Notes: generated from the letters alone by a model not told the origin. A stretch of 64,000 nt of DNA from Morella rubra (GCA_003952965.2 CM025851.1:24950092-25014091); one strand, 5' to 3'; shown: positions 24,784-37,578, counted from the stretch's first letter. Numbers and translations are program-made.

Positions 24784-25065
24784 TTTATAATTAGTTTATG
24801 AGCAAATTAAAACCTGGAAACCGTTACACTAAACCCGAAACATCTCAACATGATAAAAATGCAGAAACAGTCTGTTTTGTGCGACTGAGTAACGAATCAC
24901 ACACTATCCCTCAAACCGTTGATACTAGCAAAAAGCAGAGAAAACAAAACGAATAGTTTATCAACGTGTTACATGGAATGTTCTGAATCTCAAAAACGGC
25001 TCCATCTGGTCTGAGAAGATTATCGCTGTCTTTAGGGTTGGTTTTCATGGCAGTACAGACAAGAG

Positions 25066-25077
25066 GGGATATATAGG
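25066..25077 (-). promoter_or_regulatory. TATA box of the GH28 gene
   Basis: CTATATATCC on the minus strand at about 25067-25076 is the best core promoter for the GH28 gene and would put the cap site near 25040. An ATG at about 25048 (reading MKTNPKDSDN) lies between the box and that site, so it is probably upstream of transcription and not the real start. Confidence 0.45.
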
Positions 25078-26226
25078 CATGTGTGAGCGCAATAATTGGA
25101 TGGAAATCTGCGTTTTCTATTTATGCCAGTGGAGATCTGGAGATTTAACTAATTTGCTTTGTTGAACGTTTCAGAGATACCCCAGATAGCGGCCACGTAA
25201 AGTAAACTTAATACCGTGCGAGGAAATCGCGGTATGGGGAATGTCCATGTCCATTTATGATCTCTTTGCCTTTGGCATGCAGTTCATATTTGAGGAGATT
25301 ATCTCACATTTGCATGGGTAGTGGGCGGCCACGTATAATATAGTGGTCATGTTGGTTCTTATTTTTTTGGATCAACAAAAAGAAATCCAAACTCCACAAT
25401 CTAATAACTTCTGTGTTTGGTACATTATTATATGACAATTAACGTAAAAGGTGGAGGAAAAGTGTTCTACCACGAGCAAAGATATATGTTGCAAGTAATG
25501 GATATTGGATCGGAGTTGGTGGGCATGATGATGCATGAAACTTGATGAAGAAAATTAATGTTTAATTTGACATTTTTTTTTTTTTTCTCTTTCTGGTAGA
25601 CATGCAATTATGAGTGCACGTACCTCTTATACCGGTAGAAGGAAAATAATTTACTTGCAATAGAATTATATTAGGTTCATAGAATTAAGCTTATCTGAGG
25701 AACTATCTGTAAGTAGTGGAATCTAATTATTTCCATTATCGTTGCCTCATGATCATTCTTGTTCAGCACAAATTTTATAATTAATCGATCGGTTTACATG
25801 ATGATGAAGATGTGTTGGTAGTTGTATGCATGATAGATTATCGTTTTGCTTCTTTTTTGTCTTGGAAATCTCCTAATTTTGTTAATTTTCAGGATATATA
25901 AGTCCTGGATGACTCGAATATCATAGGTTTCCTTCCTCCTCTCCAACTCTCCATTAATATGGGCTCACATGACTTCTCCATGACGGGAAAAAATTCAGTT
26001 CAAAGCATGGTTGATTAACTATATATATAATATATCTACCAGCACATGATCACTCATCTTCTGCCCATACTTTGCGCGATCTCGCTCAAATTAAAACCGC
26101 ACGTACACGGCCTTCTAAGTTTAGGAACACTTGTTAGGCCGAAGCTCATGGGATAACATTAGGAGTCGCAGAGTCACAAATAGCTTGTGAAAAGCGTGCT
26201 TCAATTCGTCACCCTCTTTCTAGAGG
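25078..26226. other. Upstream region of GH28, no gene
   Basis: AT-rich non-coding DNA upstream of GH28 and left of the 730-bp repeat. Nothing further recognised. Confidence 0.5.
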
Positions 26227-26956
26227 AGACTAATTATATAAATTGCTAGCTTGACCCTGTACGAAAGTCCTGAACTACTGGCATGGGGCTATGTTAAGCT
26301 GTGCCTCATTTGTGGGCTGTGTTCAGAGAATGTATTTACGGAGTTTGATATACAAAGATTCAAGAGAAGAATCCGCGCGATCGAAAATCAAGAGCGGATC
26401 ATGTGGGACGGCCGGATGCTTCCCATCGGATTGTCCTGAGTGATCTTCGATGGCGTCGACTCCTGCAGACATTACGGAAGCACACAGGAAAATAAATTAA
26501 TTTTTCTTATTGGTAAAGCGCATATATTAAGGTAAAAAAATAGAGAAATATTTAAACTTTAAATAACAAGTGGAGCTGGGATCCTTGAGAATACTATCGG
26601 TCTGATAAGCCGCCAAAAACTGCCCATATTTCCCATAGCAGCCAAGTTATGAAGTTCAATGAATCACTAGATATTTTCCTCCCCCCCGCGTCAGCACAAA
26701 TTGACGCTCGTGGAACGGAACACGGCGAGAAAAGGATGCTATTTGGTTGTCTCCGGCGTCCCTCGGAAAAGCAAAGAACTTGTTGACCTTAATAATTGCC
26801 CGCATGAAACCTGGTACACTAAAAAAAACAAGACAAATGGTACCTGTCCACGCCCATAATTGTTCCCCTAATGCCCGGGTCAAACAGTGCTGCCCCAGAA
26901 AGTTGCCATGTGACAACGTGGACGGTTTAAGACATGACACGTGTCCACTTCACGAT
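26227..26956 (+). repeat. 730-bp perfect direct repeat, copy 1
   Basis: Identical over its whole length, as far as I can read, to 27157-27886, at an offset of exactly 930 bases. Short open stretches in it translate identically in both copies but resemble no family, so I treat it as non-coding. It ends in CACGAT, the last shared bases before the copies diverge. Confidence 0.92.
26936..26945. promoter_or_regulatory. Palindromic G-box/ABRE core
   Basis: GACACGTGTC is a perfect 10-bp palindrome containing CACGTG, the binding core of bZIP and bHLH factors. It lies at the end of the 730-bp repeat and is therefore duplicated at 27866-27875. Regulation of beta-carotene hydroxylase by it is speculative at 1.5-2.5 kb distance. 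Confidence 0.4.
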
Positions 26957-27156
26957 GAATCACTAGATAACAATAGGCCCCACGTCAGCACAAGCTAATA
27001 TGAACACAGGGATGCTATTTGGTTGCTCCGGCGTCCCGGAAAAGCAAAGAACTTGTTGACACATACCCGCTGAATTATGCCACTAAAAAAAACAAGACAA
27101 ATGGTAGAGAGCCCATAGTTGGAGGACCAACAAGTCATGTGGAGTTCAGCCACGGA
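26957..27156 (+). repeat. 200-bp spacer, part of it a diverged copy of the repeat interior
   Basis: The spacer between the two perfect copies begins GAATCACTAGATA and contains GGATGCTATTTGGTTG, GGAAAAGCAAAGAACTTGTT and an A-run ending ACAAGACAAATGG. These blocks also occur in the same order inside the 730-bp unit (about 26658-26850). An older degenerate copy therefore sits between two young identical ones. Confidence 0.8.
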
Positions 27157-27886
27157 AGACTAATTATATAAATTGCTAGCTTGACCCTGTACGAAAGTCC
27201 TGAACTACTGGCATGGGGCTATGTTAAGCTGTGCCTCATTTGTGGGCTGTGTTCAGAGAATGTATTTACGGAGTTTGATATACAAAGATTCAAGAGAAGA
27301 ATCCGCGCGATCGAAAATCAAGAGCGGATCATGTGGGACGGCCGGATGCTTCCCATCGGATTGTCCTGAGTGATCTTCGATGGCGTCGACTCCTGCAGAC
27401 ATTACGGAAGCACACAGGAAAATAAATTAATTTTTCTTATTGGTAAAGCGCATATATTAAGGTAAAAAAATAGAGAAATATTTAAACTTTAAATAACAAG
27501 TGGAGCTGGGATCCTTGAGAATACTATCGGTCTGATAAGCCGCCAAAAACTGCCCATATTTCCCATAGCAGCCAAGTTATGAAGTTCAATGAATCACTAG
27601 ATATTTTCCTCCCCCCCGCGTCAGCACAAATTGACGCTCGTGGAACGGAACACGGCGAGAAAAGGATGCTATTTGGTTGTCTCCGGCGTCCCTCGGAAAA
27701 GCAAAGAACTTGTTGACCTTAATAATTGCCCGCATGAAACCTGGTACACTAAAAAAAACAAGACAAATGGTACCTGTCCACGCCCATAATTGTTCCCCTA
27801 ATGCCCGGGTCAAACAGTGCTGCCCCAGAAAGTTGCCATGTGACAACGTGGACGGTTTAAGACATGACACGTGTCCACTTCACGAT
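27157..27886 (+). repeat. 730-bp perfect direct repeat, copy 2
   Basis: Second copy of 26227-26956. To its right the sequence turns into unrelated DNA (TCCAAAGGG) instead of the 200-bp spacer, so the duplication unit was probably 930 bp with one end missing here. Confidence 0.92.
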
Positions 27887-29424
27887 TCCAAAGGGTTTGG
27901 GCCAATCCCTCTACTTTTTCTTTTTTTTTCTAAGCTAAAATAACAATAAATTATAATCACATATTCAAAAAGGCACCTGGTAGCTCGCTGGAGAATAAAC
28001 TTGAAACGACGTGGCACTTCGCAACTGCAAGTAATTTGTAGGTAAAATCCAAAGCGGGGGAGATGCTGTCGTTTCTGCAATCTTCGATGTGATTCGCTAT
28101 CGTCTCCCTTCGCAATCCTGCGGCGGCCCATCAGCCTCATATTCTTTACACCCAACCCTGACATGTGTCGCTGTTTCTTGTCCACACATCAACCTCCACT
28201 TGCCCCGATATTCACCCTCGATTCCTTAGAAAAATACGCAAATATCAGAATAATTCAAATCGTGATCTATAATGATTCTCTAGTACTGTGACCTAAGCAA
28301 TTAAATTTTTAATACCCGCTAAATATGAGGATTACTATTCAAGCGTTTGGCACATAAAAAATTATAGATGGCAATTAAAGTTTGAATTTGGTCCAATTGA
28401 AAATGGATTCATTATAAATTTGATACTGAGCATACCTTTTTTAATTATTCGCTTGAATTGTATAGTATAATTAAAAATATATTAATAATAAATTTATTTA
28501 ATTGAGACTCTAAAGTTCAATTCAAATTAAAAAATGTTGTGGTCCATAAAAGACCTTTACAAGTATAAGGGTTATTACTTTTAGAAAATGTTTCAAAAGT
28601 TTAAGTTTATTTTATAAATACTTCTAAACATTACACATATTTCGATTAGGAAGTTTAAGTAATATATATCTAAAAGAAATTAAATTAATGAGTTTTATTT
28701 TTAATTCCATAAAGTTAGTTATTTAAAAAATTTCAATATAAAGGGATCAAGATCTCTGTTCCATTCAAAATAACAAATTGTAGATTTTGTCTTTGCACTT
28801 TGGCATCAAATGTTTTAACATGGAAGTATGTATTTCTAATAGTGATGAATGTCAACCTAGTAAACTCAATAATATTAACTTCAATTAATAACTATGATGT
28901 AAAATACTTTACAAAATAATTAGTTCTAAAAATATTTAATAACTTTTGCATAGTTTTAAGAAAAATCATAATGAAAGGAAAGATTGTAGACCACTTTTTG
29001 TCTTTTAAATATAAAAATTCGATATATATATGTTAGAGGGACATAGCTAGTGTTAATAATTAATCTTATTTTAGCATAGAAAAACTCTAAATTAATCCCC
29101 TTTTGGGGCGTGCAATATAAAAAGGGTACGAAATTTGGGGCATGGCAATAATGCAAATATAGGAAAGAACGATGCTATTTGTTTCAAATCATTTCCATAC
29201 ATACGAGTAATACTTTATAAAGGACGACGTGCTTATAAAGTAGAGAAAGATGTGGTCTTCGTGCATTTAACCCTTCACTCGTCGGTGAGAACGCCACCAG
29301 TCCACTGTCCACAGCAGTCCGCACCACCTTACACGCATACGCAGCTTGCTCCCAGTCCCTGTCTCTCTCTCTCTCTCTTAGCTTTTGTTTGAACTCTCTA
29401 TCTCAAGATCAGCCCTAGTGCTCC
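27887..29424. other. Upstream region of beta-carotene hydroxylase
   Basis: Very AT-rich DNA from about 28250 to 29100, then a more mixed promoter-proximal part. A TATA-like TTATAAAG lies at about 29233-29240, some 185 bases before the start codon, and a CT-rich leader at about 29350-29400 follows. No gene seen. Confidence 0.5.
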
Positions 29425-31097
29425 ATGGCGGTCGGACTCTTTGCCACCGCGACGCCCAAACTCTTCCGTCTCCACCAGCACTCCCAGATTCTCCATAAAC
29501 CCCCTCCCGTTTTCGCTCCCTTAGTTTTCCGCCACGGCACCATCCATAAAACCCGAAGAAAAACATGCTTCACTGTCTGCGTGATCATGGAGGACGAAAA
29601 ACGAAATAGGCAGTCGGGGATTCTGAAAAACGAAGGTTTTGATGATATGAACAACCAGATCCCATCAGAACGTGTGGCGGAGAAGTTGTCCAGGAAAAGA
29701 TCGGAGAGGTTCACTTATCTGGTAGCGGCTGTTATGTCTACCTTTGGTATCACTTCCATGGCTGTCATGGCTGTTTATTACAGATTTTCTTGGCAAATGG
29801 AGGTGCGTTCTCTGCCTCTCTGTCTGTTCCTCTCTCTCTCTCGAAGGATTATTTATGTATGTGAGTTATGTGCTTTAAATTGGTTTTTCGTTTTGTATAG
29901 GGTGGGGAGGTGCCTCTTTCTGAAATGTTTGGCACATTTGCTCTCTCTGTTGGTGCTGCAGTAAGTACCCTTTTATTGTCCCTTTCTGGGGAACTTGTAA
30001 CTCAAAAGTTGCAGTTTTTGGGAGATTTTGGTGCTGAATTGAGGTGGGTAATTTTGATCTTTAGGTGGGTATGGAGTTTTGGGCAAGATGGGCTCACAAG
30101 GCTCTGTGGCACGCTTCCTTGTGGCATATGCATGAGGTTTGTTTTCAATATCTCTATTTTCCCCTCTCCTTGTAATCAGTTTTGCCAAAGTGTGAATCTG
30201 AGAGAAGTGTAAAGAGAATCCTAAGCATTTTCTTTTTCCTTTTGTTTTTGTTTGGTTGTTGGCTATTTGCAGTCCCACCATCGACCAAGAGAAGGTCCTT
30301 TCGAGCTCAACGATGTTTTTGCCATAATCAATGCAGGCCCCGCAATTGCTCTCCTCTCCTATGGTTTCTTCCACAAAGGCCTTGTTCCTGGCCTTTGTTT
30401 TGGTGCCGTAAGACTCTCTCCCTCTCTCTTTCTCTTTCTCTGTTGGTCATAATCTTTCTAATCTGACTTTATTGCTCTCATATTAACGGTTTAATCATAT
30501 CTTTGCGTTCGTCCAAGAAAAGAAATCATACTTAATTACTGGGGATAGCAAATGAACTTTCTTCTCTCTCTTTTTTTGACGGAAAGGACCCCGCTGATAT
30601 TTCATATTGACGTTTTGACTTTGAGCAGGGTCTTGGAATTACTGTCTTTGGCATGGCGTACATGTTTGTCCATGATGGCCTGGTTCACAAAAGATTCCCA
30701 GTGGGTCCCATTGCCAACGTGCCCTATTTTAGAAGGGTTGCTGCTGCCCACCAGGTAAATATTCACCAGTAATACCAAAGATTTTGGTTTAAATCAATCT
30801 TTCGTCATGGTTTTACCAATTAATTAAACAGAATCTGAAGTCAATCTTTTGTTTGATTCTGCTGTTTTGCCTTAGCTCCATCACTCGGACAAGTTCAGCG
30901 GTGTGCCATATGGGCTGTTTTTGGGACCTAAGGTGGGCGGCACAGAGAGAATTTTGATGTAGTTTTCTCCTTGCAGTGCCAAAGGTTTTACTGAACTGTT
31001 GTGCTCTGCTATGCAGGAACTGGAAGAAGTGGGAGGCCTGGAGGAGTTGGAAAAGGAGATTAGTAGGAGAGTCAAATCTGCATACAAGGGTTCGTGA
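29425..31097 (+). CDS. BCH: Beta-carotene 3-hydroxylase (non-heme di-iron)
   Basis: Chloroplast membrane enzyme that hydroxylates the beta-rings of beta-carotene to zeaxanthin via beta-cryptoxanthin. Seven exons (29425-29802, 29901-29960, 30065-30136, 30273-30407, 30629-30754, 30876-30932, 31017-31097), all phase 0, give 302 residues. The first 60 or so residues are Ser/Thr/Arg-rich with few acidic residues, as in a plastid transit peptide. Hydrophobic segments follow (LVAAVMSTFGITSMAVMAVY near 100-120, and others near 185-230). All four di-iron histidine clusters are present: H157-x4-H162, H169-x2-H172-H173, H230-x4-H235 and H256-x2-H259-H260. Length and sequence match plant BCH/CrtR-b. The leader is CT-rich, and several introns are short. 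Confidence 0.96.
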
Positions 31098-34000
31098 CGA
31101 ACCCCTTTGGGAACACAGTTATCAGTGTAGATGATAGCAGAGAGATAAAATATATCAATGGTTTTGAGGCCCTTCCTGTTTTACAAATTTAGGAAAAGAA
31201 GTAAACAGTATGGAAAGCTTTCACTACGTTGTCACTTGTCTCGTGTGTTTGTGTGAGTGTGCCATATCCAGTGGAAGGAACCCAGAATGCAAACAGAAAA
31301 TACAGTACTTGTAAAAAAAAAAAATGCACCTTGAAGAGAGCTTCTAGCTTTACAACTCAAAAGGCTGTAATTTTCTTTTTCCATTGAATAATATAATTAG
31401 AGTTCTCCACCTAGCACCAACGCCCCCAAATGGCATGTCAGTTAATGAGGTGACTGAATTTTGTGGGGAAATCGTTATCAGCAGTTAAAATAAAAAAACT
31501 TGCTTTGTTAAATTATTGCTTTCTGATACTATCACGTGTACAGCATGTTATATTTTTTTTTTGCTTTGGAAAAAAAAAACCCAAACAAGTATCTAATTGA
31601 AATAACCTGAAAGGCAAGAGTGTCCAGCAAATATTCATATGATAGGAGATGTATGTATATATCTAATCCATTCCCTGCAACTTTGGGAAACTTTGACTGG
31701 TACCTCCGCAGCATTGACCCTTTTAATGCGTATACTTTTATGCAGGGAAATTGGGAAGGATTTGAGGTTTATTTTTTATTTTATCTTTTCTAATTGTTTA
31801 CTAAGCATCCAATCCAAGAGTCTATATGTATGTAGCGGTAAGATCCTAAAGGTCCTGCATCTTCCAAGTTCCAAGGGCGCAATGTATCATGATAGAGGCT
31901 ACCACAGTTTTCTCTTAAAGCTTTTGCAACACGAAGGGGGAAAATTGAGGGACTGGGCCAAATTTTGTACAGTTATTACATCATTTTCACTAAATTCGTT
32001 TACCCTTTTGAAGAGATTGACATGTTGATAAGAAAAGACACGTAAAGGGGTTAAATCCTTAATATTATTGCTGGCCTTGCCATATGCTTCGTTTTCTATT
32101 ACCGATAGATAAGTTCACAAAGGCGTAGATAAAAAAAAGATAGATAAGTTCACAAAGCCTGGATTTTGCAAGAGTGGGCTGTGGTCATACATGGCGTTCG
32201 GATAAGATGTAGAAGGTGGGATTCTCTCATGGGTGGAAAAGCTTCGAATATTTGCACTAGTGCTACCTTAAACGTGTCCAAATGTGACTGACAGGCCGTC
32301 CCGTATTGGCCTACCCCAGTCGAGTTGATCACTATCACTTTGCCTAACTTCCCTGTTATGTATTCTCCATCGTCAACAAAATTGTGTGAAAGCAACGGTG
32401 GAATGTAGATGTGGGGGGTTAGGTTTGCACGCTGAAAAGAAAGGAAAGAATGAAAACAGCATGCTATTGGGCCACATGCTCCTACTAGAGAATAGAGATT
32501 ATAATCCAGAAAGCAGTATAGCTTTTACACAAACACTTGGTATCCAATTTGTTTATCTGCTCTATGGTCTAAGAGATGTCCCACAGGTCAACCCCAAAAG
32601 AAGCGTTTCGTGGGGTTGAATCAAGTCACTCAACCCCCCTCGTGGTGGGGCATTCGTACGAACCTACCAGCATTTTTGTTTAGATCAAAGCTAGGCTACG
32701 TGTGAACTACTAGTACTACTCATGGCATCGGCACTGCAGATCCATTTGGGGTCCTCCAACTTTCCCCCCTAACGCAAAACTCAGCATCGTTAGTGCATCA
32801 TCATGCACTTCTCTTTTATGTCAGTTGAGTGGAGTTTTGGATTCTGTTTTAATCCAATACCTGTCAAACCTTGATTATGCGTCCCTTTATTTTATCTATA
32901 GAAAAGTTCAGAATACGAAAGGCACCTTTTTAGCTAACTGCTGCCGACATCGAAATGCACTTTTTATAGTAAACTTATCCTCGGGTTTAAATTGATATCA
33001 ACCGAAAGATTTGCATTATATAAGATGGCAACGTGGACCGTCCAATATACTCGGTCATGTTCTTTGAAAGAGTCAGCAGCCAATTATTGAGAAAATATAT
33101 AATTTCCCAAAAACAAGTGCTCGAATTATTGTTAGACTTTTTAGCGCAGACGGAATTTTTTTATTAGAAACGTGATATAACTCGATATCATTACACAATA
33201 CCTACCTTGGAAAAAATTTCAATATTTATTTGTCTGTTACCGTATCTATAGGCTTGAGGCCGGCGACTTTTTTTATATTTTTTTTCTTTCTGCTATTTGA
33301 AAATTTTGCATTCGTTGGGGAAATTTTTTTTTCCTCAAACTGGATTTTCAAAATATAAGGATGATCTTGCGACGTACGTGGCTTTTTGCGAAATTGGTCC
33401 TCTGAAAAATTATTTTATATGTATTCTCGAATACATGAATGTGGGGTCTACAAGAGCTTAGACAGCGGATTTTCACCACCGCCCAAAAAACATGTAGGCC
33501 GACAAATTAAGTGGAGCTTGGGCCCATGTTGGTCATCTTGTCTCCCCACTTTTTTTGCTTTGGGAACCGATGTGTGCAATTTTTGTTAGTCAGACGCAGA
33601 CTTGCTCTGTTGACAGAAAATTTAGGGTGAAAATTTGGTAATGTGATTATTATGGGAGAATTTACGACAGAGAATTGTGGTTTCAACTTTGTGATTATTA
33701 ACATGATGTAAAGGTCCTCTATCCTCAACTCTCGAGACTATTAACCATTTTTAAACACTTAAACAATACTAATACGTCAGCATATTATGTGAATTGTGGA
33801 CAGAGGAATCTGTGTATTGTATTAGGGATAAAATAGACCAAATTGTTAAAGTTAGAATTACAAAGACTAATTTCTAACAAAGAAAAATTACAGGACCATT
33901 TGGATAATTTTTTTTATAATTTAAATAACTTATAAAATATAATCCTTATTTTTATTCCTTAACTGTGTTTGTTACTCAAAAATATTTTCAAACACGAGCG

Positions 34001-34599
34001 TAAGGGAGAAAAATTGTGTAGTTAACGAAAAATAGCATATTAATCGACACAAAATTTAGGTTTATGTGGCGTAAAATAATTTCATTGCTGGTAAAATTTA
34101 TATTTTTCAACTTGTCATTCCTTTCCTTCTCAATTTTCTTTTTCACTTTTTTTTCCAACCCAAAATCTTGTCAATTATCTATTTTTTTAGCGAGCACCCC
34201 CTAGCTCCTCTGTGAATTGAGTGCTCACCACCTCCAAGAATTTGTCCGCATTAAAAATATTACGAATTAAATCATAAAATTTAAAGGTATTACTCCTCAA
34301 AACGATGAAAGATTCTATTATTTTTATTTTTTATTTAAAATTTGGTAGAAAACTAACATAAATAAATATTTTGTTAAGTTTTTTTAATTTTTTATACAAA
34401 TATTTTCAGTACGAATTAAACACCAAAAAATTTTAATTTTAAAATATTTTCAGCCAAAATACTAATAATTGATAATTTTCGCTTAAAAACATTTCCGCTT
34501 TTTCCTCATTAGCTAATAGCCTATTTCTGAAGGGGTAGGCGTTAACACCCATAGTGCCGACTCTGCAGCAAGAGTTCTCATGGACCAAGGCTTGTCTAA
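31098..34599. other. Gene-free region, 3.5 kb
   Basis: The first part contains the 3' UTR of BCH. The rest is AT-rich with no family I recognise. A 34-base tandem duplication containing AGATAAGTTCACAAAG occurs at about 32105-32160. Open stretches here are short and have no coding character. Confidence 0.5.
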
Positions 34600-34720
34600 C
34601 AAGGCCCCAAGTGAAACGACATTGAAAGGCCCAATTATTGGACCCCCAGTCTCAACTGGGCTTAGCCCATTGTAGCCAGATCTTCTTCCACCCTAAACCC
34701 GGAAAAAATGGGCCTACTCA
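34600..34720 (+). promoter_or_regulatory. Orphan site II / telo-box cluster
   Basis: AGGCCCAAT (about 34627), TGGGCTTAGCCCA (about 34657-34669), CCCTAAACCC (about 34691-34700) and ATGGGCCTA (about 34709-34717) lie within 100 bases. This combination marks promoters of ribosomal and other housekeeping genes in plants, but no coding exon follows on either strand nearby. It may be a relic of a lost gene. Confidence 0.35.
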
Positions 34721-35553
34721 GACCCTGATCTCTTTTCTCCCCCGGCTCTCAAATGTAGCCAGTGGCTCTAACCTTTCTCACGTTTAGTCTTTAGATATAA
34801 TTAACAAGATTGATACCATTTATGTCTCTGTTTCGAGAAATTATTGCATACATGAAATTCAAGTTAAAATGATCAGCGAACACTAGAAGAAGGTGACTTG
34901 GAGCCTATAAGAATGTGGCTCATGCAGATAGATGACTCCTTTTTGGCAGAAAGGAAAAGCTAACAAATCCCTGGCTGATTAGTCCTCAGAGATCTTATCA
35001 GCCAGCAACTTGGAAATAGACAACCACAGTCCTGATGTCACTAGCACCAGAGTTGTACTACTCAATTAACCCCTGAAACAGACTTTATTTTTAGATGAAT
35101 CCATCTGAGCCTTTCAGATCATAGAGTTTAAGGGACTAGTGTTATCTTTTGGGAAAATTGAACTATCGTACTTGAGGCTGCAAGAAGTTCCCATCGGAGC
35201 TCCACCAAAGAAAAAAGAGTTTATACCATGTAAATGCTACATTTTCAAACCAGGTGAATGCATACTCTAGGTTGGCAAATGGAACAATCAGCAATAATGC
35301 AGCAAATGCCGCTCCACTAGCTGGAAATTTATCTTTAGAACTTGCCACTTCCCCTCAAATTCAAAGTGAGGGCAAACCATAATCTGGTAATCCTACCTCT
35401 TTGATTCTATGAAAGAAGCAAAATTACATAGCAAACCTCTGTGTACAACATGTCATTCTATCTTCATCCACTAGGTAAGCGATCAAAACTACCACATAAA
35501 ACAGCGTCCTGCTTAATGCACCAATAAGAATGGCATCGGGTGTCCTAACCATG

Positions 35554-37578
35554 TCATGATTCTTCTTCACCTGCTTCAGCAATAGCTATCTGAGAATCCA
35601 ATTTGTCTATTAGCTGTTCGCTTACATGTTTTGCCACAGATATCATGTTGAGAATGATGCTAGGATCCAGGCCTGCACCGCCTCATTTAGTCAGCCCACA
35701 GATGTGTCCCTTCCTCTTGACAGATATAGAAACGGTGGAGCTCATCTGGGATTCCTCTTCTGAAGTGGCATCCACAATATAGTGCCTACCAACCTATATA
35801 GTCGAAGGGCAATATGTGTTGGGAATGAACAGACATTTGCAGCTTATGAAAAGATTAAAACAGTTTTGTCACCTTTGTAACGTAACTATTACAGGGATAT
35901 CTGATGTGTCAAACTGTAGAAATTCTTCATCACTGATGTCAACTTCTGGTTGGTCATCACCTGATGCACCAGCTGCAACATGAATCCTGGGGATACCTGT
36001 ATTGCTAAAGGCAGCCTTCAGTAACAAAATTAGTAAGATCTTGTTCAAGTTCCTCATCTCTGTCACGAAACTGATCGGAAGGGATGAAGCAAGGTGAATT
36101 GGAAGCTCAAACAATACATGTTTTACACGGTTCAAACACGTGGGATACAGCTAGCCTGCTAACTAGACTTAAACAGTAGCCAGCAACACCCTTGTTACAC
36201 CCCTATGGTTTATTTAAATTAGACAGAATTCAAGTTGCAAATACACAGGCAAATGTGAAATTACCTTAATAGCAGAACCCAGGGCATCCAGCAAATTTCC
36301 ATCTCAACTAAGGACAAGGCAATCAATATAAAGATCCCAGCAAATTTTTCCCTCCACTACAATTAGAGATGAGAGATCAATTCCTGCTCCTGGGAAAAGT
36401 TGAATAAGACCAACGTAAGTAAAGCAAGAATCCATAATCACAGAACATATCAGAAAGTGAGAACTGCCAAGATGATTGAAAGCATATGTACGGCAATACT
36501 GTCATGGTTATCTCTCTTTCTCTAATTAAATTCATACCTGCTCCACTTTTACCACCCAAGAGACAATGCTGAAGAGCAACTGAGAGGTCGTTGACAACAC
36601 ACCATATATACGTTCTACCCTGCACAAAATGCATGGAAAAGAACCACGCACCATATATATATGTACATAGCTACACACAAATAAATGGGCTACACACACA
36701 CGCACTTGCCTTTATATGCATATACTTTTATGGGACAATGTTAACTAAAGTACTTTTATGCTAAAGGAGAAATGAGACACAACAGATACTGACTTACAGA
36801 TATGGCATACAATGAATCAAGCTGGAATTATCACATCAAACTCTTTAAGCCACCCATTCAGACAAGGATTCTTTTTATTCGTTATTATAACAAATCAAAA
36901 TCGAAAAAAGAAAACCAGAGAAGTCTACATACACAACCTCAAACATTGGTCCTGCGGTTGGACTGCAATCAACATATATGATGACCTTTTCTTTGTCTGG
37001 TTGCAATGAACCAGGCTTTCCAAGTTCAGCCTGCATTATTTACGAAATTAGCAGGCAATATGTTTCAATTATTCACCACAAAATCTTCCACTAGGAGCAA
37101 AGTGTTTAGTTAGTGTAGTTGCTGCCACTTAAGAGAAACAGATAGAACATCCAGCATCTAAAAGATGAAATACCTTCATACTGGAAACAACTTCTGTTGC
37201 CCCCATCCTGACTCTTGTTGAACCATTTGCCTGCCGTGAAGAAGTCCATGAAAAATTACGATTAAAACACAGCAGAAGGCCAGTTTGCTAGAAAGTAAGC
37301 CAGACACTGCACAAGAAATTCATTTGTATGTCTGATGAAGTAACTAGTACGCAACTAAAAAAAACTATGTATTCCAATTGCTTGGCCCGTATAGGAGCTC
37401 TTTTATGTCATTCAGGTCACACCAAAGTGAAATATTTCAAAAACTAATATACCTGGGGTATAACTCCAGTTTCAACAAAAGGAGGCACGTAAGTTAATCT
37501 TTTTCGACCATCAGAACGGAGGTCTTGAGCAATGCCACCCTGAATGAAGTGCTTTTCTCCAAGAGAGAGTCCCACCAT
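35554..37578 (-). pseudogene. RRP42: RRP42 exosome subunit pseudogene, copy 1
   Basis: Matches plant RRP42, an RNase PH-like subunit of the RNA exosome core ring. All seven exons keep splice borders: 37453-37578 (MVGLSLGEKHFIQGGIAQDL), 37174-37230, 36938-37030, 36538-36619, 36265-36389, 35873-36015 and 35554-35793. Breaks: exon 4 starts RTYIWCVVNDLS where copy 2 and the family have RGGDELS; exon 5 has an in-frame TGA before DGNLLDALG; exon 6 has lost one base near its 3' end compared with copy 2; exon 7 has TGA after HICGLTK where the family has Arg. Introns are kept, so it is a duplicated and not a processed pseudogene. The exon 5 stop is shared with copy 2. Confidence 0.88.

Noticed and set aside
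24960..25048. ATG at about 25048 (MKTNPKDSDN) as the GH28 start
   Set aside because: No splice donor gives the right phase for joining the next exon, and the ATG lies just downstream of the TATA box, probably before the cap site. The 18-base exon at 24766 fits phase and signal peptide.
26251..26940. Short ORFs inside the 730-bp repeats as genes
   Set aside because: They are identical only because the DNA is duplicated; they resemble no family and lack typical start context.
35554..37578. Copy 1 RRP42 as a functional gene
   Set aside because: All splice borders are present, but two in-frame stops, a lost base and a scrambled exon 4 exclude a normal product.
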